This document shows positions 1 to 12,217 of a stretch of 64,000 nt of DNA, piece by piece. The translations under genes and the position numbers were made by a program. This DNA is from Erythroxylum novogranatense (lineage: Eukaryota > Streptophyta > Magnoliopsida > Malpighiales > Erythroxylaceae). The notes beneath the pieces were generated by a model that was not told the origin of the DNA, did not search any database, and saw only the letters and a list, made by a program, of their open reading frames with translations. How positions within the stretch are numbered: position 1 is the stretch's first letter; every line of letters begins with the position of its first letter. The stretch lies in the NCBI GenBank assembly GCA_029891385.1, contig CM057235.1:20143120-20207119 (forward strand), given 5' to 3'.

Positions 1-76
1 TTTGATTTATGTAGCTCCCTTTTGTTGTGTTGGTGTAGTAGACAGTCCCTGTTCTTCTAGGTGTGAGAGTAGTGAT

Positions 77-946
77 ATGGGTGGAGATAAGAAAACTATT
101 ACTAAAATTACGTTGGGTTCATCCAAAATTTCTGATAGAAAATTGACTGGAAGGGAAAATTATGCAGAATGGAAAAGGACTATTCGCAAATTTGTGCCTA
201 GTGTAGATTTGAAAGATCATTTAACTAGTAATCTGCCTATTAAAATTGATGTTGTTGCTCGAAAGAAATGGTTAATGGAGGATTATAAATTGTTTAATCA
301 AATCCAGAATACTCACCCAACAGTTGATGATGTTGTGAATCATTGTGATAGTATCAAAGAACTATGGGAGTATTTGGAATTTCTATATGATTGCAAACAA
401 GATCTATCTTGTGTTCATGAATTATTGTTAAAGATTTATTAAGTGGAACAAAGAGGTCGGTCTTTGTTTGAGTACTATACTGAAGTAAAACAAGCCTTTG
501 AAGAAAAGCGAGCCATGTTTCCTATTGTTGCTGACATAAAGCAAATGCAAGAATAAGAGAAGATTGTGGTACAATGTTTCTTAGCAGGTTTGAGTTATGA
601 ATATGATGTGACATGGACACATTTGTTATCTAGTGAGACACTTCCTTCCTTTATGGAAGTATATACCTGTTTGCTTCGAGTTTGTAAAGACGACGATGTG
701 ACTTCTGATATGGTGACTAATGACTCAGTGGCATTAGTGAGTAACGTTTCAAATACTAATTGTGGTGGGAAAGGTGGAAACAATAGTGATTATGTTGCTG
801 GGAACAGTGGCACCCCCCGCATCTGTAATCACTGTGGAGTCGAAGGACATATTAGGAAGAAGTGTTGGAAATTGCACAGTAAGCCTCCCAAATACTCGGG
901 TTTTGCAAATGTGGCTACTCAGGATGGCATCCTACTCCTTCCTTAG
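77..946 (+). pseudogene. Copia gag remnant with zinc knuckle
   Basis: Translation from the ATG at 77 gives a typical plant copia Gag N-terminus (a 'LTGRENYAEWKR' type segment). A stop at 440-442 and a second stop near 554 interrupt the frame; it resumes at 566. A CX2CX4HX4C knuckle (CNHCGVEGHIRKKC) is readable near 821-862. In an intact element Gag packages the RNA; this copy is broken. Confidence 0.85.
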
Positions 947-1060
947 TTATCCTCGCCTTCTATCACAATTTCAACAGATGAGTATGCTCATTTAACCAAT
1001 GCCTATCAATAAATTTCGACCACATATGATTCACAATAGCCATCCTTTGCGACATGAACT

Positions 1061-2234
1061 TTGGCTAATACGGGTAACCTTGTTGCCTGTCTCTCCTCCT
1101 CATCTTGTAGTTGGGTTATTGACTCAGGTGCTACTGATGATATGATCGGCAACACAAGTTTCCTCTCTTCTTTCAAGTCTACTACTAATTTACCTTGTGT
1201 TACTTTAGCCAATGGATTTATCGCTTCTGTAATTGGACGTGGTACAACAAACTCAACAAAATCTCTCTTATTATCATTTGTTTTATGTTTATCACAATCC
1301 CCTTTCAACCTATTATTTGTTAGCCAACTCACCAAAAGTCTCAATTGTTGTGTCGTTTTTTATCTCGATTATTATCTTTTTTAGGATCTTGGAATGAAGC
1401 AGATTATTGGTAACGGCCATCTGGTGAATGGCTTGTATGCTCTTGATTCGACTTCTAAAATAGTACCTTGATCAATTGCTTGCACATGCTCATCTTCCCT
1501 TTTGCAACTTCACTGTCGTTTTGGTCATTCGTCTATCATAGTTTTACAAAAGTTATGTCCTAGTCTTAAACCAAAATTTGTCTTAGAGTGTGAAGCTTGT
1601 CAATTTGCTAAACATCATAGAGTATCTTATTCTTCTAGACTAAATAAACGAGTTGAGTCTTCCTTTTACTTGGTGCATACTGATGTATGGGGTCCTTGTC
1701 CTACTTTATCTAAATCTGGTTTTCGTTATTTTGACATTTATTGATGATTATTCTTGAGTTACTTAACTTTTTTCTATGAAATCTCAATTAGTTTACTATA
1801 TTTTGTGCTTTTCATATTAAAATTAAGGCTCAATTCAACAAATCCATCTGCATTTTGAGAAGTGATAATGCTAAAGAGTATGTTTCCCATACTCTTCAAT
1901 CTTATCTTTCTCAGCATGTTATTATTCATTAGTCATCATGTATTGTTACCTCAACCAAATAGTGTAGCAGGGTGAAAGAACCATCACTTATTAGAAGTTG
2001 CGGGCATTAATGTTTCATATGCAGGTCCCAAAAGTTTTTTGGGCCAATGCAGTCTCAACTGCTTGTTTCCTAATCAATCGAATGCCTTCTTCTATTCTTG
2101 ATGGTCAGATTCCATATTCCCTTCTCTTTACTTCATCTACATTATTCTCTCTTACTCCTCAAATTTTTGGGTGTACTTGCTTTGTTCATGCCATGCGACT
2201 TCCAAGTCTTGAAATTGGATCCCAAATCTCTTAA
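1061..2234 (+). pseudogene. Copia protease and integrase remnant
   Basis: The aspartic-protease motif DSGATD is readable near 1120-1140. It is followed at 1502-1744 by the GAG-pre-integrase/integrase start (HCRFGH..., then CEAC, then the HTDVWGP motif of the copia integrase core). Stops and frame changes separate this from 1998-2234, which carries the end of the integrase core ('FWANAVSTACFLINRMPSS'). The copy is non-functional. Confidence 0.85.
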
Positions 2235-2474
2235 GTGTGTCTTTCTGGGTATTCTTGTACTTAAAAAGGATATCGTTGTTACTCTCCTTCGTTGGGTCAT
2301 TACTTGGTCTCTGCTGATGTTACCTTTTTCAAGAATACCCCCTTCTTTGGTTCTCCTATGCCTTCCTTTTTGCACTCTAGTGATTCAAGGGACAATTTTC
2401 ATATTTATACTGTCAGTGAACAAGTAGTTTCTCCTCCTTCTCGACCTGTTATTTGTTAGGTTTATTCTTGATGT

Positions 2475-3770
2475 ATGCAACAGTCTATTGAGGCACACCC
2501 CATCGGCCAGGACATGGACCCAACCCAGTTTGTTTCGTCTCTAGATTCCTCACCAATATTGGATGCTAGCCTTTACCTTCCTATTGCTCTTCGTAAAGGT
2601 AAACGCACATGCACTTACCTTGTTTCTTCTTTTGTATCTTATCATGCTCTATCTCTCTCCTTCAAGTCTTTTGTAGTGTCCTTAGACTCTGTTGTTGTCA
2701 TAACGTCCCTTGCTGAAGCATTGGCTCGTAAAGGTTGGAAAGCTGCAATGAAAGAAGAGATGATGGCCTTAGAGCAGAATCATACTTGGGATCTTGTGCC
2801 TCTCCCTTCAGAGAAATGGGCCATTGGCTGTAAGAGGGTGTTCACTGTTAAAATGAATCCTGATGGTTTTGTTGCTCGACTATAAGCTCGGTTGGTTGTT
2901 AAAGGATATGCTCAAACATATGAGGTGGATTATTCTGAGACATTTTCTCCAGTTGCAAAACTTTCTTTTGTTCGATTGTTTATCTCCTTAGCTACCACTT
3001 ACAATTAGGCACTCCACCAACTTGATGTGAAGAGTACATTCTTACATGGGGAGTTATTTGAAGAGGTTTACCTAGGGCAACCACCTAGATTTGTTGCTCA
3101 GGGGGAGTTAGGGAAAATATGCAAATTACGGAAGTCTCTGTATGGCTTGAAGCAATCTCCTCGTGTTTAGTTTGGAAGATTTAATACTGTAATGATTAAG
3201 TTTGGCCTGCGAAGAAGTAGATATGATCACTCGGTGTTCTTTGCATCATCTAGTTCTGGGTGTATTTTATTGGTTGTATATGTGGATGATATGGTGGTCA
3301 TTAGAAGTGATGAAGCAAGGATTACAAGGTTGAAAGCATTCCTGGGGACTCGTTTTCATACAAAGGACTTAGGAGCCTTGAAATACTTCTTAGGAGTTGA
3401 AGTTTCTCGCAGTCATAAAGGGATCTATCTATCTCAAAGGAAGTATTGTTTGGATTTATTAAATGATGCTGGTTTTATTGAGACAAAGACATGTGATGCA
3501 CCTATGATACCAAATGTAAAGTTAAAAGTTGAAGATGGAGACTTGCTTGAGAATCCTGAAAAATATAGGAAGATTGTGGGAAAATTGAATTATCTTACTA
3601 TCACTTGTCTTGATATTGCCTTTCTAGTAAGTGTTATAAGTCAGTTCATGTCATCTCCTAGAACCTCACATCGGGATGCTGTTATTCATATTTTGACATA
3701 TTTAAAAGGTGCACCAGGACGTGGCATCTTATATCAAAATTATGGTCACCATAGGATTGATAGATGCTAA
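2475..3770 (+). pseudogene. Copia reverse transcriptase remnant (RVT_2)
   Basis: The RT entry region (WKAAMKEEMMALEQNHTWDL) lies near 2738-2800 and the catalytic YVDDMVV motif near 3279-3300, followed by the usual 'LGALKYFLGVEVSRS' segment. Stops at 2883-2885, about 3007 and about 3168 break the frame; the part from 3192 to 3768 is open. The order and spacing fit the copia pol gene. Confidence 0.9.
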
Positions 3771-4198
3771 CTATGTAGGAGATCTTTCAGACAGACGCTC
3801 TACCACAAGTTACTATGTTTTTGTTGGAGGCAATCTTGTTTCTTGGAAGAGTAAGAAATAGAGTGTTGTATCCCGATCAAGTGCAGAATCTGAATATAGG
3901 GCTATGGTACAGACTACCTCTGAACTTATATGGTTACGTCATTTACTGGGTGAACTTATGGTGTGACAATGAAGCAGCCATATATATTGCAAATAATCAT
4001 GTTTTTCATGAGAGAATGAAGCATATAGAAGTCGATTGTCATTTTACTAGGGAAAAGCTAGAATATGGATCACTCCCAACTCAACATGTCAGAACAGGGA
4101 GCCAATTAGCTGATGTGTTCACCAAAGCATTACCGGAGAATCAGGTTAATTATATTTGTAACAAGCTAGGCATGATCAATATCTATGCTCCAGCTTGA
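3770..4198 (+). pseudogene. Copia RNase H remnant
   Basis: The frame from 3815 to 4198 contains the copia RNase H signature: WCDNEAAIYIANN, then HERMKHIEVDCHF, then QLADVFTKAL. A frameshift separates it from the reverse transcriptase. It ends just before the polypurine tract. Confidence 0.88.
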
Positions 4199-4205
4199 GG
4201 AGGAG

Positions 4206-4384
4206 TGTTAAAGAATAGAGCAGTTGTTAACGTAATCATAGGAATTATATTGCTAATGTAAATAAGATAGACATAGGGATTTTAGCATGATTGTAGGGAT
4301 TATTTTCCTAGTTTAACCTATATATTCCCGTATAAATACTTGTAGTATCATTCTAATAGAAATACATAAAACTCATTATTCTCA
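4206..4384 (+). repeat. 3' LTR of the copia element
   Basis: It begins with TGTTA directly after the purine run GAGGAGGAG and contains a TATA-like stretch and a short AT-rich core. I place the 3' end at a CA near 4384, by analogy with TG..CA LTRs. The partner LTR is outside the window, so the 3' border is approximate. Confidence 0.65.
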
Positions 4385-4906
4385 CTAGTGATCTTGTTTA
4401 TAGTGCAATCCAGACAAGCAACCTACTGAGAACCGTAATAATTTTCTTTGGTTTGTTCCTCTGCTTTGATTTTTATACTAACCTATACCATAAACATACA
4501 TACTATATTGCTTCTCTTTTCTGAATTGCCCGCCTTCCTGTTTTCTATTTCACTATCCATAAAATCCTTAAAACTTCTTGAAGATTTATATGTGATCAAT
4601 GAATGAAATATTTTAGTTTTAACATTGTTGTTGCATGAATTCTCTTTTTCTATTTCTCATTTTCTTCTATATTAGCAGTTTTGAATTGTTTTATGATATC
4701 ACACAACTTTTGGCGGTGATTTATGTGAACTTACATCGTGAGCTTTCTGTTAGTTTACTGTTTTTCTGGTAAGTATCCAATATGTCTTTAGTGACGGTCG
4801 TCCAAGTTTTTGATCAGGTCTAATTTCTTGTTTGTTTTTGCTAAGTTTTATGCTATGCTTACCAAGTTCGTGAGTTGCTAACTAGATACTTTCTTCCAAC
4901 TTCTAG
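4385..4906 (+). other. Intronic sequence upstream of the first visible KNL1 exon
   Basis: T-rich, stop-filled sequence with no supported ORF, ending in a pyrimidine-rich tract and TTCTAG at 4901-4906. I read it as the 3' part of a KNL1 intron that received the copia insertion. Confidence 0.6.
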
Positions 4907-7900
4907 GTGAACAGTGACTTTAATAAAGCTGCAATTGAGACAGATAAACTGGACTTTGATTTCAATGCAGTTAGTGGTAACACAGACGTGGATCAAAAAA
5001 TTGATTTTGCTCGACTAACTTCATTCAAAGAAAGTGAATCGGGAGAACACCTAACTGCAGTGCAGAATAAAAATTCTCCTACATATAGAATAAAAAATCA
5101 TGAGTTCACTCGAGATTCTTCTCAACAAGGAGCTCCATTAACTGGATCTGTGTCGTTTATATCTACAAAGCCGGATGACTTGTTTCTGACTGCTGCTAAA
5201 TCCAGCAGACATCTGTCCTACATGACCCCTTCCCCAAGAAAACCAGGATTCTTTTTGGACAAACAAAATAGGAAGAGTGATACAAGTGCTGCTTCTTCAC
5301 AGAAGAGTGAATCAAGGTTCAAGATTTTTGAGCCTTCTCCTCTTACATGTTCTCTAAGAGATGGAATTGAGAATTCCAAACTCAGATTATCAAAATTCCG
5401 TTCTTCTGCAGCTTCTGCTTACAATGCTGGCGTTGAAGGAAACAGCAAATGTAGCAGACAGAAGATGGTGTATGCACCCATTACCAATTTAGAACAGCAT
5501 TTATACAGTTGTGGTTTGAAGAGTAGAGACATAGAAGGAACAACCTTTGTGGATACTGATGGTATGGGTCTGAGTAACAACGTTCCTGACCTGAGCATTG
5601 ATGGTGGGACCATTGGCCTTGCAGAAAATCAGGAACCTCTGCTTCATATATCTGCATGCACTCTTTCAAAGGAGACAGGAACTGAGGTAGTGACAAATAT
5701 GCTCTCATCCTCTCAGTTAATTGGATCAGTTGACAAAGTCATACAGCACAATTTAATGTTGAAGAAGCCTTTAGAACGAACATTATTTACTCCTCCATCT
5801 GACCCCATATTGGTGGAAACAAAACTGAATCCTCAAGTAGACATGAAAATAATAAATGGACCTGAACGATTTGATTCTCCACCAGTAAAGAGCTTGGACC
5901 AAAATTCTTTGTCAACCATATATCAGGACAAATTTCTAACTGACTTGAAAATGGAAACTAGGTCTGATGAATTTGGCTGTGTTAAAACAGGAAAGGACAG
6001 GAATAAAGCTGCCAATGTTACCGATAATGACCATTTTGATTCTATGACAGACAAGTTAAAGTTGTTATTTGCTGAAGGAAAAGCAGACTGTAACTCCCCC
6101 ACACTTGATACTTGTTGTTTTCAGGACCTTAGTGAAATAAAAAAATCAGGTGATAAGCCAAGTCGCTCTCCTGATTTAGAGCCTGTTTCTGGAAGTTTAT
6201 TGGAAATTTCCCGAACTTCTTCATGGGATAGTAGATCTTCAGCTCATGATTCGGGGAGCTTGAATAATATTGTTACTGAAGCTGTGACAGCCTGTTGTGA
6301 AGAAGAGCTTCCCAAGGCTGGAAAAGGCTCCGCTTTAGCTTCAGTTTCTCCAAATGGTTGTAGCCAAAGTGCAAACACGTCTCCTCTTAAGGTCATCCCT
6401 CTCCCTTTCTCCCTTAACATAAGCATGTTTTTTGTTTCCATAGTCTACCTGTGATGCAATCATTTTTATAGGTTTTTCTGTTAGCTTGGATACTGCTGGA
6501 TGTTCTTTGGTTGACTATGGAATTTGACACACTAATTGATATATTGTTAAATCAGAGCCCCACTAGAGAAAAGGTGACTCAGAGTGCTAGTACTGCTGAA
6601 CAAACTTCTGCATCCCATGGCAACAATCTGCATCCTGTGGTGGGGGTAGACAATTCATCACTTGACTCCAAATTGAACAGACAGGTCAATGTTGACAGCC
6701 ATATCGGACTCCATAATACACTTGTTCAATTTCCTGCCCGATATACAGAAAACTCTTCTGGACGGAAACGACGAATTGAAGATCCTGATGTAGGAGATGC
6801 ACCCAATGCTGCTAAAATTTTCAGGATAAAGAACAACGATATTCATGCAAGTCAGGGCTCTGTCATGGAGTTCATGTTGCAAAGCTTTAATGGAAGTGAC
6901 AGTGAATCTCTTGTCCGCAAACAAGATAGAACACCAACAAATTGGAGGGATGTATGTACATATATACATTGATCTTATGTTCTATATTACTGCTATGTTT
7001 GTGAATAGGATTGATGGCACTTCTATCTGCAAATATGAAATCTGCTTCTGCTTGATAACATATTCGCTCTTTCTGGTTGTGGATCTGTTCTGGCAACTTC
7101 CTGTTGATTTCTTTGGTACTTTCCACGTGAACAGAAAGAAATGCTAAAATTTAAACTGCTGAACTTTTGTTTTCCTTATTTCAATCTATCAAGGACATAA
7201 GGTAAGCCTTAACCCTTTAAATTTTTTTGCTCTTAGTATCTGAAAGTTTAGGAAAACCTTTAACATGTCAAGCCAATTTATAATTAGATTGGTGACCGTT
7301 TCAAGATCACTTAGCTAAGAGTTTAGCTAAGTGAACATATGAATGGTGAAGTATTTTATGCTTGGAATGGTGCCTGGTGCTGAAAAGCACAAGGTGACAT
7401 AATCTTTAAAATGCAATAACGTGGAATGATTCTTGGATTTCCATGTCGCCATTATTATTTCTTTCTTACTTTTCTCTGCCTTGCAGATTTTGGTGAAGCT
7501 TTCCGTAGATGCAAAGGGACTGCTCTCTTCATTAGTTGATAAGCTTCATATAAGTGTGGTATTAATTCAAGATTGCTTTTTAAGTTTGAATTTTGTTAAT
7601 TCCCTTGTTCAAGTATATTTATATCTTACTCAGATTGCTAAGTTGCAAGAGATTTTGGCTCATCTTCAGAAAGTTAAGACCTATGAGATGCTTTACTCTC
7701 AAATCCAATCTCAGGTCTGTTGAATGAGTAATCAAGTTTGTGTTAAGTTTATTCCATCCCCAGCTTCTATGGTATACTCAACTATAGTAATACAAAATCC
7801 TTTAATGATGCTGTAGAGAAGTGCTGAGCAATCCAGCGTCGACAGACTAAAGAGGTGGTTGCTCATCTTGTTACAATTACGATGTCATGGATGTGTGTCT

Positions 7901-10900
7901 CATTGTTTCTTCATCATGGAAAGCAATTTAACACTTGAATTGCTGACATGTTTATTTTATATTGTTGCAGAGCAGCTGAAGCAAGAATGTTAATGAACAA
8001 GATAATATTTGAAAAGGCAAGAATGCAGTTAATGATAGTGATGCGTGAGAAATTGCTGGTATGTTAAATGCAATCCTTCTTAATTCCCCTCTCAATCCAT
8101 GTGTTCTTTGACCTGCCAATATTCTTGAACGCAGAAAAGATCGCAGCTCCTAAACCGTGCAGTTCAGGATTGTCAGATGTTGAAGTCAAATCATACTTCT
8201 CTCTTATCAATGTCTGATAAAGCAGTCAAGTCAGCTTATGATACTCTTCTGTTAGCCAATTTGGGGAGCAAAAGTGAGGTACTTACAGTTATTGTTGTGT
8301 GGACAATCATGCATGTTTGTTGAATGGGTTGTTTTGGCTATAATTTCTGGATCCATTTTCTGAATGAGAAGGGTTTGTTGCAAAAAGAATGTTCATGATG
8401 GCATGGAGGACATCTTGTCATAGAAGTGCACAATTCCATGTCTAATATGTTTTTAACGTGGAGATGAAACTATTCTGGAATGAGAAGAGATTTGGTATGT
8501 TTATCAATATCGAAACTATCAGTGGAAATGAGAGACATACCATGGTGGGATTTCTCTCTGAGCCTAACGTCAAAGGGCATGTTTGAGCATGTAATGTTAA
8601 TCAGAGTGACTTACTGTGCTATGCTGAAGTTAAATTTTGTTTTCTTACATATTAATTGTTGTGTTTGCATAATAAGTATTACTACTACTAGCTACAGCTA
8701 CTTCTTTAAACTTGAGTTTCTGCAGTCAAGATTGCTTGAGCTCATTTTTAATATCGTGTTAAAATGTCCTAATTGGATGCAAGCTTTTCACCATATCAGG
8801 TTTCCAGTAAGGACGTGGCAACAATGAGGCATGAGTTTGAAGTATTAAATAGGAATGTAATTAATTTAACAAGAATGTTTCACAATTACTTCAAAGTCAA
8901 AGGAGACCTGAGCCATTCTGAGACACTTGTTGTTCTTCATGATTTTGTGAAGAAGAGAAATTCTTGCAGGCTCATGAGAGGGGATTTGCAGGTCTTTCTA
9001 CTCTTACAGTGATACATGTCCACACATCAAATCTGTTTTTATATGATAAATAAATCATACTTGTTATCTGTTCAGTTGTGGGAACTTGATGATTTGGAGA
9101 TCAAGAATGGCCAACTTACCATTTTTATCAACTACCACGGCTTCATTTGCCAAAGGTTACTACTTCACCTTTCTATTATTTCACCTATTAATTCTGTTGC
9201 ACGTTCCATGTTTATTATGGTATTTCTCCATTTAATATTCTATTGTGATAATAAGCAGGTTATTAATAAGTTCTGTTCCTTCTCCTAGTATACAAATTTC
9301 AAACAAGCTGAATGATATATACATCATGAAGGTAATGCATTGAAGAACTAATGAATGCAGTTCTATTCAAGTTCCTTTGGCTATTCTAATCTACGAATTG
9401 CTGTTTCTTGTTGATTAGAATTTCCCTAACACAGATGCTTCTGCTGCACTAGCACACATTGTGAAAGCTGAAAATGCTAAGAAGTATGCTGGTTCCAGAA
9501 GTCTGTTACAAGAAACTCAAGTATTGGTCTCTTTTGGCTTTGTCTTTTTTTCTGGACTTAGTTTTCATTGCTCTTTAGAGATGCTATGGGTTATACTTTA
9601 CGAGGGTGTTCCTACTACTTAGAAACATCTGCTTCAAGCATTACTTTCTTCTACATTGCAGTTGTTTGCTTATTGTCTCTAGTTTTTCACATTTCTGTAT
9701 TGCAAATGATTCATGCTTTAATGCACAATTATGGTGTACGTAATTGGTCTGCGTCTTGTTTATTAGTAACTCCATCCTAAAATCTTCTTTTGTATTACAG
9801 GTTACTTGTTCGCTTTTGCATAATCTGCTAGATGTGGTTGAGGAAATACAATTGGCTCGTCTAGAAATTAGAAATCTAGTAGAGACAAGCTTTCATTCTT
9901 CATCCGGTAAATAATTGGGCATTTGGGAAACATTCTCTTTTTCTTGTGTCATTTGATTTTGTTATTGACAATGTTATTTAATGCTTTACTTTCTTCACCA
10001 TTGATTCTTTAAAATTTGCAATTTGATCTAGCTGCGTGCAGGTGGATCGAAATTTCATTTACTTTTGGGGAGAATTGGAAACTATGGGCTAATCTGAGCT
10101 TTGTTAGTCTTATTTTTTACTAGGATATATATGTGTGCTCTGGAGAAAACATGGCCATATTTTGGTTAGTAACATAGTTACAGGCGACTCATTTACTAGA
10201 GAAGGGCTGAGAGAGTTGCCTATGCTTCCTGATATCTGAAATTGTCTTTTCAGCTTTATCTTGTTTCTATATGGTTGTTCCAAACTAATGATCCTTCTCA
10301 GGATTGTTTCATTTATCCATCAAATGACTAAGTGGTTTCTTTACTTAGCCCACCTATACCTTATTGCTGCGATCATTGGAGCATTTGCATACAGTCTGCT
10401 TCAATTTCATTAACTTGTTAATTGGCATTTGTTACCATATGTCTTTCTTGTAGTAGTTATACTTTGTAGATTTTCCATGTATTAAATCATGTTCTTACTA
10501 ACCTTCAGGCATATGGTTTTCTTGTTTGCAGTTGAGAAGCTCGGTTTGCAGCTTGATTTTCTTGATTTTAACACTTGTAGGAAGGTTAAAGTGACTCTCG
10601 ACTTGGCATGTTTGAAATGGTAGAACCTCTAGAACTTACTCTCTTCTTACCTGCCAAAGGTTTTACAATTTATTGCCTGATAGTGGTTGGAGAATGTTTC
10701 TAATATTTTCAGTTAGGCATCTTGTTACTGCTCATTACTTAACTTTGGTGCTTCCCAGGGGCACTATCTGCCTACGGATGTTCTCTTCCTTTGAATATTG
10801 GCTGTTTCTATAAGAATTATTCGGCCATTTTTTAGCTTTATACTTCACCACTGCACCAGATGTTAGCCCAATTTAAGAAGAACGTTAATAAAAATGTTAC

Positions 10901-11921
10901 ATTATTGGGTTTTGTGGTGGCGCCTGCTTTTGCTTGATTTGATTTCTCAAGCATTGTGGTTTTTTAATCGCAATGCTGTATGTCTTGTTTGAACCTGTAC
11001 TACTAAATCGTGATAGCAGATTGACTTGATTGTGGGTTTAGCCTTTTAAGTTGTTGGAAGTTTTCTGTTTTGCTTTGCTGTTAAACTGGCAATACATATC
11101 TTAGATGTTTTGATTTGTTGCTGAATCTTCTCTATGAGACAATGAATAGTCTGTTTGACATATGTTTAATCTTTGATAAATCTTGCGATTGTGGTAACAA
11201 GAATGCTTGCATATCTTTCTGTTTTAAGCCCATTAAACTAGAGTCTTAAATAAGCTGGAGTGCTTCTCGTTCCTAATTAAGATGCATCTTTGGGTTGTCT
11301 TTTAGTCTTATGGGAAAAGATTTACAAAGGAGAATTTTCTACTTGGAATAACTCTGCAGTATCTGTTAGAGATTGGAGATGATCCAATAAATGATCCCAA
11401 GTATTTGTGTCATTTGTGAAAATAGTTAAATACTCGAATATTATAAATCAGACCTTGTGGCTGGTGCATCCAATGTCAATGCTACTTCCCTTTAACATTC
11501 ACGTCTGCGTTATGATTACAAAAATTATTATTATGACAAATAATGTCTTAAAAAATTCATCTTTTTATGGAACTTCTAGGTATACTCGATATCACAGTCT
11601 GACATTGTGACTTGACTGAATTTCCATAACATTCTTATTAAATTTTGTTTCTTTGACTGAGCATTTGATTTTTATGGGTTTATTTTTGGCTCATCAAAAG
11701 ACTTTGTTATCTAATGTTTTGGTTTCTGAATCAGTGGGATTTATCCATCAGATGTTATTCCATATAACATAGAAGTTCATATTGCTGGGGAAAAGAAGAC
11801 GCTACCTGAGCTGCATTCAAGAGCAATTGAAGCTGCAGTTGATAGTCTTAGAATAGGGTTCCGGCGGATTATACGGCTTTGCAGATGTATTTCTCAAGTG
11901 GTGCAGTCCTTGAGCACCTGA
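4907..11921 (+). CDS. KNL1: Kinetochore scaffold KNL1/SPC105, 3' 14 exons (5' partial)
   Basis: Outer-kinetochore scaffold of the KMN network, which links centromeres to spindle microtubules and recruits checkpoint proteins. Exons: 4907-6391, 6556-6951, 7487-7558, 7634-7714, 7817-7854, 7971-8058, 8135-8278, 8800-8991, 9076-9155, 9289-9331, 9419-9520, 9801-9906, 10532-10619, 11735-11921 (stop TGA). All borders are GT..AG and every phase closes, giving 1033 codons. The large first exon is a low-complexity Ser/Thr/Asp-rich region typical of the disordered KNL1 arm. The exons at 7634-8278 encode a Lys/Glu/Leu-rich helical, probably coiled-coil segment. Exons from 8800 on match the conserved plant KNL1 C-terminal region, including QLWELDDLEIKNGQ, FICQR, SNKLNDI, LLDVVEEIQLARLEIRNL and the final RIIRLCRCISQVV, which forms the RWD domain. 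The PP1-docking and first MELT-like region would lie upstream and is not in the window. Confidence 0.9.
9289..9331 (+). CDS. KNL1: KNL1 43-nt microexon
   Basis: Acceptor TCTCCTAG before 9289 and donor GTAATG after 9331. With the phase-2 exon at 9076-9155 it reads SIQISNKLNDIYIMK without a break and leads in phase into 9419. The residues fit the conserved SNKLND segment of plant KNL1. It is too short to be found by an ORF search. Confidence 0.85.
10532..11921 (+). CDS. KNL1: KNL1 C-terminal RWD-type exons and stop
   Basis: The last two exons (10532-10619 and 11735-11921) are separated by a 1.1-kb intron. They encode the beta-strand and terminal helix part of the plant KNL1 C-terminus (LQLDFLDF, VTLDLACLK, GIYPSDVIPYNIEV, AAVDSLRIGFRRIIRLC), ending SLST and TGA at 11919-11921. 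The domain binds the Mis12 complex in studied KNL1 proteins. The intron 10620-11734 contains no feature I recognise. Confidence 0.82.
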
Positions 11922-12195
11922 AAGTTTCGAAAGTTTGTTTGGCTTTTCCTTTGTATTTTGGGCACACTAAAGTACTGATTAGACAGATAACGACTTTTAC
12001 TGTTCACAAATTGGGGGTGTGCTTCTTCAAGAGATTAGCAGTGACTTGTCGATGCTTGCTGTTACCAATTTAAACTAAAATGCGGCAAAATTAATGGAGA
12101 GGCATGCACCCCCCTACAAGCCTAACCCCAAAGGACTAGGTTTGGCAACTGATGTTTTTGTATAGAAAAAAAAAAAAAGGAAAGAAAAAAAGTGT

Positions 12196-12217
12196 TATAT
12201 ATATATATATATATATA
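12196..12217. repeat. (TA)n microsatellite
   Basis: Uninterrupted TA dinucleotides just downstream of KNL1, preceded by an A-rich stretch. Confidence 0.9.

Larger units (their letters stand above)
1..4384 (+). mobile_element. Decayed Ty1/copia retrotransposon, 5' end outside window
   Basis: Gag, protease, integrase, reverse transcriptase and RNase H remnants follow each other in the copia order (integrase before RT), all on the plus strand, and end in a polypurine tract (4197-4205) and a 3' LTR. Many in-frame stops and frame changes break the polyprotein, so the copy cannot be autonomous. The 5' LTR lies upstream of the window. The downstream sequence is intron-like and leads into a KNL1 splice acceptor at 4906, so the element probably sits in a KNL1 intron, in the same orientation as the gene. 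Confidence 0.93.

Noticed and set aside
6457..6555. Open stretch before KNL1 exon 2 that is in frame with it
   Set aside because: It translates to a hydrophobic VFLLAWILLDVLW-type peptide unlike the polar KNL1 arm, and a good acceptor at 6555 keeps phase without it.
8480..8827. 115-codon ORF overlapping KNL1
   Set aside because: Lies mostly in the intron before exon 8800; its composition is not protein-like and the real frame differs.
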